Below are positions 1 to 7,778 of a stretch of 38,239 bases of DNA, piece after piece. How positions within the stretch are numbered: position 1 is the stretch's first letter; every line of letters starts with the position of its first letter. Source of the stretch: Byssovorax sp. (GTDB lineage: Bacteria > Myxococcota_A > Polyangia > Polyangiales > Polyangiaceae); assembly GCA_025362495.1 (NCBI GenBank), contig JANYGI010000082.1, positions 1-38,239 on the forward strand, read 5' to 3'. The notes under the pieces are model-generated. The model saw nothing but the letters and a program-made list of their open reading frames with translations, ran no database searches and was not told the origin of the DNA. A program made the position numbers and the translations under genes.

Positions 1-462
1 CCCGCTCACGTCCGGTCGAGTCCAGAGCTGTCGAAACTGCTCGCGAGTCTGCGCCATCCGCGCCGGATCGACGCTGCGCAGGTTCCACTCGAGGTTCGTC
101 GCCAGGCCTCCTTTGGTGAGGTTGGACGACCCAGCCCAGCACTCGGCGCCGACTCGGCCGTTGAACCACCAGAACTTCGCATGGAAGGCGACAGCGCCCG
201 ACTGCACGCGCGTGTCGACGTTCGGTAAGCCGAGCAGCGTCTCCAGCGCTTCCGGCTGGGTGATGCACTGGTAGGTGCTCGTCAGGACCTGCGCTCGCCC
301 ACCGCGCGCCGCCAGCTCGCGCAGCGGATCGACCAGGAGCCCGAGCCCGCTGCAGCGAGTGAACGAGACGGCTATCCGCACCTCGTCGGCGTCCCGCAAG
401 CCACGACGTACGACGTCGAGCATACGGGTGTCGTCCGGCAGGTTGAGTACGGAGTCGGTCAT
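1..462 (-). CDS. PLD-like (HxK) domain protein, 3' end outside window
   Basis: The reading frame starts at the ATG at 462 and stays open to base 1, so 154 N-terminal residues are visible and the C-terminus lies outside. The visible part looks like one phospholipase D/nuclease half-domain: H94-x-K96, four residues, then N101 where the classical HKD motif has Asp, followed by G111-S-S-N114 and a Leu-Thr-Lys-Gly-Gly stretch. This GSxN arrangement is typical of PLD-type nuclease domains, including those fused to superfamily II helicases or acting as restriction-type nucleases, and also of phosphotransferases. It has no signal peptide and is probably cytoplasmic. Substrate and full architecture cannot be decided here. 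The family call is fairly secure; any link to DNA metabolism or defence is inference. Confidence 0.7.
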   Translation of the reverse strand, partial: MTDSVLNLPDDTRMLDVVRRGLRDADEVRIAVSFTRCSGLGLLVDPLRELAARGGRAQVLTSTYQCITQPEALETLLGLPNVDTRVQSGAVAFHAKFWWFNGRVGAECWAGSSNLTKGGLATNLEWNLRSVDPARMAQTREQFRQLWTRPDVSG

Positions 463-598
463 CGGGCCACGCTACCAGGGCGCCCGCCGGAGCGGGCAGC
501 TCATCTCGCTCCTCCCCGCAAGACACCCTCTGCCCGCTACCCGCAAGCTGAAGCCGCCCGCGCCGGAGACACGATGTGTTCGCCGCGCGGGCGGCGCG

Positions 599-2206
599 TC
601 ACGGACCGACGACGAGCATGGCGGCTCGAGTCCGCGTCCAGAAGAGCTGGTACTCGTCCCGCTCGGCCTGCAGCGTCGGATCGGGCGCATACTGCTGCTC
701 CATGTAGGAGGCGTGCGTCCCCTCGACCTTGTCCGAGTAGAAGTCGTAGCTGTTGTTGTACGCCGTGGGGCCGGGGTTGGCCTGGGTGCCCGGCGCGCGC
801 AGCCAGCCCGAGTAATTGCTGGTGGCCTTGTTGTTCTGGTAGTGACCGCTGATGTGGCCGCCCTGCTCGTCGACGTAGATCCCGACGTTGGTCGCCCAGA
901 TCTTCGTACCGTCCTCCAGCACACCCGCGCTGATGGTGCGATTGTCGTGCACGTCGACGTTGGAGCCGTCGGCGAGGCCGATCCCGGCGTTCGTCGTGCT
1001 GATCACGATGTTACCGTAGATGTCGAGGAACCCGTGCTGGGTGAGATCCCCGGTCTCGGGACCGTCGCTGATGATCCCGCAGCCGGCGTAGGATCCCGAC
1101 CCACCGGGCGTCGTGTCGCCGGGGAGGATCGCGAACCCGCCGTAGATCGCGTTGTCGTGGATGGTCGCGTGGCTCGCGGCGGTGCCCGAGGAGATGTAGT
1201 GATTGACGATGTCCTCGCCGACACCGATGCTCGGCTCCTGGGACATCTCGTTCCAGGCGATCTCGGTGCCGGGACACCCGAACACGTGGTTGAGCTGGAC
1301 GGCGTGCGCAGCGGTGGAGTACCGGAGCGGCTGGTAGGTGCCGTCGGCGTTGGTGGTCCGCCCCTGCAGGTTGCGCATGCGGTTGTAGCGGACCCGCACC
1401 ACCTTCGCCGTCGTGGTGCTGGCGCCGTTGACGTAGACGTCGAAGAGCCAGGTTTCAGCGTAGCTGTGCTCGACGATCACGGACACGGGCTGATACGCGG
1501 CGAGGAAGGTGCCGTGAGCCGAGTCCTTCTTCATCGGATGAAGCCCCCAGCCGCGCGAGCCGCGCACCTCGACCTCGTTGCCGCCCGCGGTGGCGCGGAT
1601 ACCGTCGGTGGCCGAGGCGATCCGCGAGCCCTCGATGATCACGCCGGTGACGCCCTTGGCGATGGTCACCGCCGCGGTCGTCGGATCCAGCGAGCGCCAG
1701 TTGCCCTTGTACGTGCCCGGCGCGGTGATGGTGATGGGCGCGCTCCAGGTGCGGTCGGGCTGCACTCCATCGACGGAGAGGACCAGCTCCTCCACCCCGC
1801 TCACGACGGCGTGAACGCGATAGTAGACGTGCACTCCATCGTAGACGAACGGATCGACCATCGACAGGCCACTCGTCGTGCTGGCCACCATGATCCGGGC
1901 AGGATCGGCGGCGTTTCGCATGGAGTAAAGGCGGTACTCGGAGACCGGCCCGCCGGAGTGAGCGGGGTACGTGACGGTGAACCTGTCACCGTCGTTGACG
2001 AGGGCCGCCGCGGGCGCGCCGCCCGTCCCGCTCGTGGCCGCTTCGCTCGAGCTGCTCACCGTCATGCCGCCTGAACCGCCCGCGCTGCCGCTGCCGCTCC
2101 CCCCGCCGCTGCCGGTGCCGGTGGTCTGCGCGGGACTCGAGGTCTCACAGCCGAAGGCGAGCCCGCTCGCGCCGAGAAACCCGAGAAACGTCAGTGGCCT
2201 GTTCAT
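599..2206 (-). CDS. Secreted lipoprotein with right-handed beta-helix domain
   Basis: 535 residues. A short signal peptide ends in a lipobox (Leu-Ala-Phe-Gly-Cys20), so the mature protein should be lipid-anchored. Residues about 21-62 are a Gly/Ser/Thr low-complexity linker. Residues about 68-150 look like a compact beta-sandwich, possibly fibronectin-III-like. Residues about 155-480 carry the repeating pattern of parallel beta-helix (PbH1) rungs, with runs of the type V-x-V-x-x-N/S-x-I and recurrent 'xVxDN' and 'IYGNIV'-like turns. Such proteins bind or cleave polysaccharides, but I see no recognisable lyase active site, so the substrate is unknown. The ATG at 2206 has a GGAG about nine bases upstream. 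It lies downstream of the oxidoreductase gene on the same strand with a gap of about 200 nt, so it is probably its own unit. Confidence 0.75.
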   Translation of the reverse strand: MNRPLTFLGFLGASGLAFGCETSSPAQTTGTGSGGGSGSGSAGGSGGMTVSSSSEAATSGTGGAPAAALVNDGDRFTVTYPAHSGGPVSEYRLYSMRNAADPARIMVASTTSGLSMVDPFVYDGVHVYYRVHAVVSGVEELVLSVDGVQPDRTWSAPITITAPGTYKGNWRSLDPTTAAVTIAKGVTGVIIEGSRIASATDGIRATAGGNEVEVRGSRGWGLHPMKKDSAHGTFLAAYQPVSVIVEHSYAETWLFDVYVNGASTTTAKVVRVRYNRMRNLQGRTTNADGTYQPLRYSTAAHAVQLNHVFGCPGTEIAWNEMSQEPSIGVGEDIVNHYISSGTAASHATIHDNAIYGGFAILPGDTTPGGSGSYAGCGIISDGPETGDLTQHGFLDIYGNIVISTTNAGIGLADGSNVDVHDNRTISAGVLEDGTKIWATNVGIYVDEQGGHISGHYQNNKATSNYSGWLRAPGTQANPGPTAYNNSYDFYSDKVEGTHASYMEQQYAPDPTLQAERDEYQLFWTRTRAAMLVVGP

Positions 2207-2402
2207 TCGTGTGCTCCGAGCGGGTCGTCGAGGGGATGCGACAGTGCTGCTCGGCGCCGGACCGCGGTGACGGTACGCCGGCCCGGAGCAGGGTCCTGTG
2301 CGGCGTGGACGCTAGCGGAAAGCGCACAGGATGGCGAGGTCCGCGCTCGGGTCTTCCCGCCTCGCGCCGGGCGAGCGCGATCCGCGGTGTCGATGCGGGC
2401 AC

Positions 2403-3407
2403 TCACGCTCTCGACGCGGCGCCGGCGCCATCGACGGTCAGCACCACATTCCCTCGCTTGCGCCCGCTGTCCACGTTCGCATGCGCCTCCGCGGCGCTCT
2501 CGAGCCGATAACATCGATGGATGACCGGCCGGAGCGCGCCTTGCCCGGCCATCTCGCCGAGCAGACGCAGATCATCCACGGTCGGTACGGCCACCCCGGC
2601 GATGACCTTCTTGCCACTGCTCTTCGGTGGCCGCCCGAGGCCCAGGCTCTGCGCGAACGACGCTTGCACGAGGAGCAGTCGACCGCCGGGCGCGAGCGCC
2701 CTCTCGCAGCGAGCGAACGACGTGGTGCCGGTCGTATCGAGGATGAGATCGTGAGTCTCGCCCTCGGTCGCGAAATCGACGCGGGTGTAGTCGATGACGC
2801 GGTCGGCCCCGATCGAGCGAACGACGTCGAGGTTCGGCGTGCTGCCGACGCCGGTGACCGTGGCGCCGAAGTGCCTGGCGATCTGGACTGCCGCCGTCCC
2901 GACTCCGCCGGACGCGCCGACGATCAACACCCGGTCTCCGCGCCGGATACCCCCCTTGTCCCGCAGGAAGCGGAGGGCCGTGCCGCCGCCGAACGACAGC
3001 GCCGCGGCCTCCCCGAACGACAGATTCGCCGGCTTGCGCGCGATCAGGCCATCTTCGGCCATCGTGCGGTACTCCGCGTGGCAACCGTAGCTCGCGCCGG
3101 GGAACGCAAACACCTCCTCGCCGATCTGGAAGCGCGTGACGGCCTTGCCGACGGACTCGATCACGCCCGCGAGCTCGGTGCCGAGGATCGGCTTTCGCGG
3201 GCCGAAGAGGCCAAAGACGAGGCGCCCGAGGAGCCCGAAGCCCGGCGGCATCGTCAGGCTTCGAGCGCGCCAGTCGGCGGTCGTCACCGTCGTTGCGTGG
3301 ATGCGGATCAGGACCTCGTGATCCCCGGGAGCGGGCCTCGGCACCCGGGCGAGCGCGACGACCCCGGGAGCCCCGTAGCGGTGGTAAACCATGGCTTTCA
3401 TGTTCAT
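2403..3407 (-). CDS. Zinc-independent MDR alcohol dehydrogenase / quinone oxidoreductase-like
   Basis: 334 residues from the ATG at 3407 (alternatives: ATG 3401 or 3392). The frame stays open far upstream, but that extension runs through the divergent regulator, is not protein-like and is rejected. The protein is a medium-chain dehydrogenase/reductase of the zeta-crystallin/quinone oxidoreductase type. The N-terminal GroES-like fold has the GTELAG and IGEEVF motifs, the Rossmann half has GASGGVGTAAVQIA near residue 155, and the tail has the R-G-x-V-V-L ending typical of the family. The usual structural-zinc cysteines are absent. It probably uses NADPH to reduce an activated carbonyl or quinone. 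It is divergent from a LysR regulator 61 nt away, a classic target arrangement. Substrate unknown. Confidence 0.88.
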   Translation of the reverse strand: MNMKAMVYHRYGAPGVVALARVPRPAPGDHEVLIRIHATTVTTADWRARSLTMPPGFGLLGRLVFGLFGPRKPILGTELAGVIESVGKAVTRFQIGEEVFAFPGASYGCHAEYRTMAEDGLIARKPANLSFGEAAALSFGGGTALRFLRDKGGIRRGDRVLIVGASGGVGTAAVQIARHFGATVTGVGSTPNLDVVRSIGADRVIDYTRVDFATEGETHDLILDTTGTTSFARCERALAPGGRLLLVQASFAQSLGLGRPPKSSGKKVIAGVAVPTVDDLRLLGEMAGQGALRPVIHRCYRLESAAEAHANVDSGRKRGNVVLTVDGAGAASRA

Positions 3408-3447
3408 CTCGTCCCGAGCATGCTCCACCGGCGCGCCGAGATGAATT

Positions 3448-3460
3448 GACCAAATTGGTC
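3448..3460. promoter_or_regulatory. Palindromic operator candidate between oxidoreductase and LysR gene
   Basis: The 13-bp perfect inverted repeat GACCAA-A-TTGGTC sits in the 61-bp space between the divergent oxidoreductase and LysR starts. LysR-type regulators commonly bind a partly palindromic site in such a region to control both genes. An adjoining TTGACC (3446-3451) resembles a -35 element, but I see no good -10 at the right spacing. Binding is inferred from position and symmetry. Confidence 0.45.
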
Positions 3461-3468
3461 CGTCTGAT

Positions 3469-4371
3469 ATGCGTTCCTGCATGGATTGGCGCTCGGTGAA
3501 ATTCGACTGGAACCGGGCCCGGGCCTTCCTGGTCACCGCGGAGGAGGGCTCGCTCTCCGCGGCGGCGCGCGCGCTGGGCATGGCGCAACCCACCCTGGGC
3601 AGGCAGGTCGACGCCCTCGAAGAAGAGCTCGGCGTCGTCCTGTTCGAGCGCGTCGGACGGGGACTCACGCTCACGCCCGGCGGGCTCGAGCTGCTCGATC
3701 ACGTCCGCGCGATGGGCGACGCGGCCAACCGCGTCTCGCTCACCGCCGCCGGACAGTCCCAGTCAATCGAGGGCACCGTCTGCATCGCGGCGAGCGAGAT
3801 CCACGCCGCGCTCGCGCTGCCACCGATCCTCGCGAAGCTGCGGCGGGCGGAGCCGGGGATCCGGATCGAGCTCGTCGCGTCGACCCGCGCCAGCGATCTC
3901 CGCCGGCGCGAGGCCGACATCGCGATTCGCAATTTTCAACCCACCGAGCCGGATCTCATCGCGAAGAAGGTCCGGGACATCCCGGCGCGGCTCTACGCCT
4001 CTCCCGCGTACCTCGAGAAGATCGGCAATCCCCGGCTCCCCCGCGATCTGCGGCAGGCCGATTTCATCAACATCGACGGCGCGGGAGCGTACATGAAGGG
4101 CCTCGGCGCCCTCGGCCTCGAGCTGACCGAGCGCAACTTCCCCATCCTGACCGAGAATCACCTCGTGATGTGGGAGCTGGTGAAGCACGGACTCGGGATT
4201 GGCATCCTCGATGGAGTCCTCGGCGACGAGGAGCCACGGGTCCGTCGCGTCCTGCCGGATCTCGAGCCGCTGACGTTCCCGATCTGGCTCGTGGCCCACC
4301 GCGAAGTGAACACCAGCCGGCGCATCCGCGTGGTCTTCGATCTGCTGGCCGCCGAGCTCGCCGGGCCGTAG
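3469..4371 (+). CDS. LysR family transcriptional regulator
   Basis: 300 residues from the ATG at 3469. Likely alternatives are ATG 3481 or GTG 3496, the last starting close to the F-D-W-N-R-A-R-A-F-L block where close LysR relatives begin; none has a clear ribosome site. The winged helix-turn-helix spans about residues 14-72 (S-L-S-A-A-A-R-A-L-G-M-A-Q-P-T-L-G-R-Q, then F-E-R). Residues about 98-297 form the periplasmic-binding-protein-like effector domain. It should be a cytoplasmic DNA-binding tetramer that senses a small molecule. Divergence from the oxidoreductase and the palindrome between them suggest it controls that gene and itself. The effector cannot be read from the sequence. Confidence 0.92.
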   Translation: MRSCMDWRSVKFDWNRARAFLVTAEEGSLSAAARALGMAQPTLGRQVDALEEELGVVLFERVGRGLTLTPGGLELLDHVRAMGDAANRVSLTAAGQSQSIEGTVCIAASEIHAALALPPILAKLRRAEPGIRIELVASTRASDLRRREADIAIRNFQPTEPDLIAKKVRDIPARLYASPAYLEKIGNPRLPRDLRQADFINIDGAGAYMKGLGALGLELTERNFPILTENHLVMWELVKHGLGIGILDGVLGDEEPRVRRVLPDLEPLTFPIWLVAHREVNTSRRIRVVFDLLAAELAGP

Positions 4372-4432
4372 AGCGAGCTTGACGCGCCCGGGAAGATGAG
4401 GTGTCCATGCCCTCATCACGACGCTGGCAGAC

Positions 4433-5056
4433 ATGATGGAGAAGAAGGGCATCCGCGATCCGCGGGTGCTCGCGGCCGCGCGCCTGGTCGATCGTCGGCG
4501 CTTCATGCCCGCTGGCTCCGAGCACCTCGCCGGCCGCGACCGCGCCGTCGCCATCGCGCAAGGGCAGCTCACCACGCAGCCCTGGCGCGCCGCGCGCATG
4601 CTCGAAGGCCTCGAGCTCGTCGGCACGGAGAAGGTGCTGGAGATCGGCACGGGTCACGGCTACTCCACCGCGCTCTGCGCTCACCTCGCCCGCCGCGTCG
4701 TCAGCGTCGAGCGCATTGCCGAGCTGGTCGAGGCCTGCGGCCGCAACCTGGCTGGCTTCGACAACATCCGTCTGGTCCTGGGCGATGGCTCGCTGGGGTT
4801 CCCGGAAGAGGCGCCTTACGACGCCATCGTGTGCTTCGCCGCGGCCCGCGACGTGCCGCGGTGCCTCGTCGATCAGCTCGCCACGGGAGGGCGGATGGTG
4901 CTGCCCCTGGCCGTGAAAGGCCGGGGCGAGATTGTCCTCTTCCGCAAGACGGCTACGGCGCTGGAGCGGGTCGAGGTGCTCATCGCCGCGCGCTTCGTGC
5001 CGCTCGTCGGAGAGCACGGCGCGGTCGACGAGGCGTCGTGGAACGAAGAGCAATGA
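4433..5056 (+). CDS. pcm: Protein-L-isoaspartate O-methyltransferase family protein
   Basis: 207 residues, the normal length for Pcm. The family blocks are in order: R-R-x-F-M-P near 22-26; G-Q-L-T-T-Q-P at 44-50 (usual GQTISQP); the SAM-binding motif V-L-E-I-G-T-G-H-G-Y-S at 68-78; S-V-E-R-I-x-E-L at 91-98; G-D-G-S-L-G-F-P at 117-124; and G-G-R-M-V-L-P near 152-158. Pcm methylates L-isoaspartyl residues in damaged proteins in the cytosol so they can be repaired. A stop lies shortly upstream in frame, which fixes the ATG at 4433. It follows the LysR gene by about 60 nt on the same strand, but nothing ties the two functionally. Some Pcm-like proteins in myxobacteria may act on other substrates. 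Confidence 0.85.
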   Translation: MMEKKGIRDPRVLAAARLVDRRRFMPAGSEHLAGRDRAVAIAQGQLTTQPWRAARMLEGLELVGTEKVLEIGTGHGYSTALCAHLARRVVSVERIAELVEACGRNLAGFDNIRLVLGDGSLGFPEEAPYDAIVCFAAARDVPRCLVDQLATGGRMVLPLAVKGRGEIVLFRKTATALERVEVLIAARFVPLVGEHGAVDEASWNEEQ

Positions 5057-5106
5057 TGCTGCCGGAAGTGCGTGCGCTCACGTCGGATTGATGTTCTGCT
5101 GCATCG

Positions 5107-6345
5107 ATGCGATATGAAACTGCGCTAGCGATCGTCACCGCCGTCGCGACCTCGACGACCACCGGCTGCTACTCGACGTGGGATGTGGCGCCGCGGTCGC
5201 TGGTGCGACTCGACAGCTTTCGCGCCGGCCAGACACGCCAGATCGAGCGCGCCGACGGCGACGGAGAGGTCGAGTTCAACGCCGACACCGAGCTTCGCAT
5301 CCTCGACATCGACGGCCGCGGGGTCGCCGCGCGCCTGAGCTCGGTCGACGTGCGCGGGCCGCTGCTGGTCGGGGTGGAACGCAGCAGCAACGCGCCGATC
5401 ACCGTCAACCTCGCGCGGACAGCCTCGGTCCAGGCGCGGAGGTTCTCCGTCGGCAAGACGGTTGGCCTGTCGGTCGGCCTCGGGCTCGGCGTCCCCGCGG
5501 CGACCCTGGGGATCGCGATTGCCATCCTCGCGAGCACGGGCGGCTTCGGCAGCGGCCGCCCGTTGCGGGTGCGAGACCAGGCTGCGGCCGTGCGCGCCCG
5601 GCTGCGGCTCGATCCGCGCGGGCGCACGGCGAGGCGACGCGAGAGCGGATCACCCGCAGACGCGGTGGACGACGCGACGCGCGCGCGGATCTTCGCTCAC
5701 TGGGCCAGCGAAGCCAGCGCGGAGTGCGCGTCGGTCCCGGCGTTCCTGGCGCTGGCGCGCGATCTGCGGCTGGCCTCGGCGCCGACCCGGCTCGTGGAAG
5801 ACGCGCTCTCTGCCGCGCGCGAGGAGGCGAATCACACCGAGCTGTGCGCCGAGCTGGCCAGCGCGCAATCGCCGGTGCCGGTCACCGCCTCGACGCCGCT
5901 GACGCCGCCGAACACCGATGGAGATCGCCGGGCGCTCCTCCTGCGTCTGGCGACGGAGGCCCTCTGGGACGGATGCGTGGCCGAGGGAGTCGCGGCCGCC
6001 GTCGCGCGGCGATCGGCGCCGCTCGCGCGCGATGAAGCGACGAATCGAGCCCTGTCCATCATCGCTCGCGACGAGCAGGGCCACGCCGATCTGGCGAGGC
6101 ACGTGCTCGCTCATTGCCTGTCTGCGGGGGGCCGCTCGATCCGCGACGCCCTCGTCGAGAGCTTCGAGACGCGGCGCGACGAGGAAGAGGCGCTGATGGA
6201 CCCGGGTGAGCGCGGCGACGCGCCCGGCATCGATGAGGACGTCGCGCGGAGGCACGGTATCGCCGGGAATGCCATCCTGCGAGCCGCGCGCGGCGAGGTC
6301 CGGGAGCGGACGCTGGCGCTGGTCGGCCACACCGTTCGCGCTTGA
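5107..6345 (+). CDS. Lipid-anchored membrane protein with C-terminal ferritin-like diiron domain
   Basis: 412 residues. The N-terminus looks like a lipoprotein signal with Thr-Thr-Gly-Cys21, a relaxed lipobox. Residues 25-110 are a beta-rich region, 117-143 a Gly/Ala/Leu membrane segment, and 155-183 an Arg-rich stretch. From about 190 onwards is a helical domain with the metal-ligand pattern of ferritin-like four-helix bundles: E202/E206, E240-A-N-H243, E284/E293 and E323-Q-G-H326, giving two ExxH motifs. Family knowledge supports a carboxylate-bridged diiron site that could handle iron, peroxide or an oxidation. The substrate is unknown, and the side of the membrane for the bundle is uncertain because a lipid anchor plus a helix would place it back inside. 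The same strand continues into another lipoprotein gene. Confidence 0.7.
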   Translation: MRYETALAIVTAVATSTTTGCYSTWDVAPRSLVRLDSFRAGQTRQIERADGDGEVEFNADTELRILDIDGRGVAARLSSVDVRGPLLVGVERSSNAPITVNLARTASVQARRFSVGKTVGLSVGLGLGVPAATLGIAIAILASTGGFGSGRPLRVRDQAAAVRARLRLDPRGRTARRRESGSPADAVDDATRARIFAHWASEASAECASVPAFLALARDLRLASAPTRLVEDALSAAREEANHTELCAELASAQSPVPVTASTPLTPPNTDGDRRALLLRLATEALWDGCVAEGVAAAVARRSAPLARDEATNRALSIIARDEQGHADLARHVLAHCLSAGGRSIRDALVESFETRRDEEEALMDPGERGDAPGIDEDVARRHGIAGNAILRAARGEVRERTLALVGHTVRA

Positions 6346-6421
6346 CGCCTGTCTCTCGACGGCCTCTCTCTCCCTCGTGAGCCGGCGTGACGGATCCAGT
6401 TCAACTCCACGAGGCATATCC

Positions 6422-7762
6422 ATGCGATCTCTGTTCCGGATGATGAGCACGATGGCGATCGTCGGTGTCGGCCTCGGCGGCGCGGGCGGCGCCGCGCTGA
6501 TGGCCTGCGGATCGTCCCCGCAAAATCCGCTGACGACGACCACGAGCGGCGGTGGCGGCGCGGGCGGCGCTGCACCGCAGTCGACGAGCAGCGGCTCCGG
6601 CGCGACCACCGCGTCCACGGGCACCACCGTCACCGCGGGCGCCGGGGGTGCCGGGGGTGCCGATGCCGCGCCTCCGCCGGACGACGCTGCGCCCGTCTAT
6701 CCGGCGTTCCAGCCCAAGGTGCAACAGGTCCTGAGCAACGGTGGTCCGGTGCTCGCTGCGCCGCAGATCGTCCCCATCGTGTTCCCCGCCTCGAGCTTCG
6801 AGACCGAGACTGCCGACTTCGTGAGCAAGGCCGTCACCTCGACGGAATGGATGGCGCAGCTCGCCGAGTACGGAGTCGGCGCGGGGACGTCGGTGGACCC
6901 GATCGCCGCCGCGGCGCTCCCGGGCAAGAACATCACGAAGGCCGACCTCGAGGCGTTCATCGTCCAGCAGATTGGCAGCGGGGCCTGGGGCACGCCGGAC
7001 ACGACCGAGTTTGGCAGCCAGTATTACGTGCTCTTCCTCCCGAAGGTGGTCAGCATCGCTCTCCCGATCGGCAAGAACACCTGCAACGGTGGGCCGGTCG
7101 GATATCACAACGAGGTCGTCGTGGGCGCGACGCACGTGCCGTATGCCGTGGTGGCCAATTGCAACGACGTCATCGACCAGGTGACGCGCACGGCCTGGCA
7201 CGAGATCGTCGAGGGCTGCGCCGATCCCTTTGCGGCGCCGAATCGTGCCTATTTCAAGGTTGGCGCGGCCTGGTCGCACGCCTTCGTGGGGGGCGAGATC
7301 GGCGACATGTGCGAGCACCGCACCGACGCCAAGAGCACGCCCACGGACATCGGCTATGCCATCCAGACCATGTGGTCCAACGCCGCGGCGCTCGCGTACC
7401 ACGATCCCTGCATCCCCGCGGCGAGCATGCCGTACTTCGCCGCTGCTCCCGTGTTGCCCGACATGGTGACTCTGCTCCAGGCGAGCGTGCCTGGCGTGAA
7501 GATCCCGGTCGGCTCGTCACAGACCATCGAGGTTCAGCTCTTCAGCGATGGTCCGACGCCGGGGCCGTGGGACGTGAGCGCGAAGGAGTCCCTCGGCGGG
7601 ACCACGCTGGCGTTTCAGTGGGACAAGACCTCGGGGCAGAACGGCGAGGTTCTCCATCTGACCATCACCGCGATGGCGGAGGCGATGGGCGGGACGACGT
7701 TCGAGATCGCGAGCTCGCTCGGCGCGGCCTCGTCGCAGTGGGTGGGCGCCGTGGAGAACTAG
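6422..7762 (+). CDS. Secreted lipoprotein with HExxE motif, putative metallopeptidase-like
   Basis: 446 residues from the ATG at 6422, chosen because GAGG lies eight bases upstream and the signal peptide starts there. The lipobox is A-L-M-A-C29, then a Gly/Ser/Thr linker to about residue 80. The core (about 95-335) contains H260-E-I-V-E264-G-C-A-D-P followed about 25 residues later by G-G-E-I-G-D-M-C297. This pair of motifs recurs in families of secreted bacterial proteins where it reads HELxEAxTDP...GEIGDLC, reminiscent of EXORDIUM/Phi_1-like folds. His and Glu could bind zinc, but peptidase activity is inference. A C-terminal beta-rich domain (about 345-446) may be a binding module. The gene follows the diiron lipoprotein gene by 76 nt on the same strand and may be co-transcribed. 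Confidence 0.65.
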   Translation: MRSLFRMMSTMAIVGVGLGGAGGAALMACGSSPQNPLTTTTSGGGGAGGAAPQSTSSGSGATTASTGTTVTAGAGGAGGADAAPPPDDAAPVYPAFQPKVQQVLSNGGPVLAAPQIVPIVFPASSFETETADFVSKAVTSTEWMAQLAEYGVGAGTSVDPIAAAALPGKNITKADLEAFIVQQIGSGAWGTPDTTEFGSQYYVLFLPKVVSIALPIGKNTCNGGPVGYHNEVVVGATHVPYAVVANCNDVIDQVTRTAWHEIVEGCADPFAAPNRAYFKVGAAWSHAFVGGEIGDMCEHRTDAKSTPTDIGYAIQTMWSNAAALAYHDPCIPAASMPYFAAAPVLPDMVTLLQASVPGVKIPVGSSQTIEVQLFSDGPTPGPWDVSAKESLGGTTLAFQWDKTSGQNGEVLHLTITAMAEAMGGTTFEIASSLGAASSQWVGAVEN

Positions 7763-7778
7763 CGATCTCGCGCGACGA

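Noticed and set aside
275-2074. Long plus-strand open frame opposite the beta-helix gene
   Set aside because: Arg/Val/Gly-rich translation without domain or start signal; it is the antisense of a clear lipoprotein gene.
3408-3674. N-terminal extension of the oxidoreductase frame
   Set aside because: It runs antisense through the LysR start and is Ser/Arg-rich; the MDR fold begins at M-K-A-M-V-Y.
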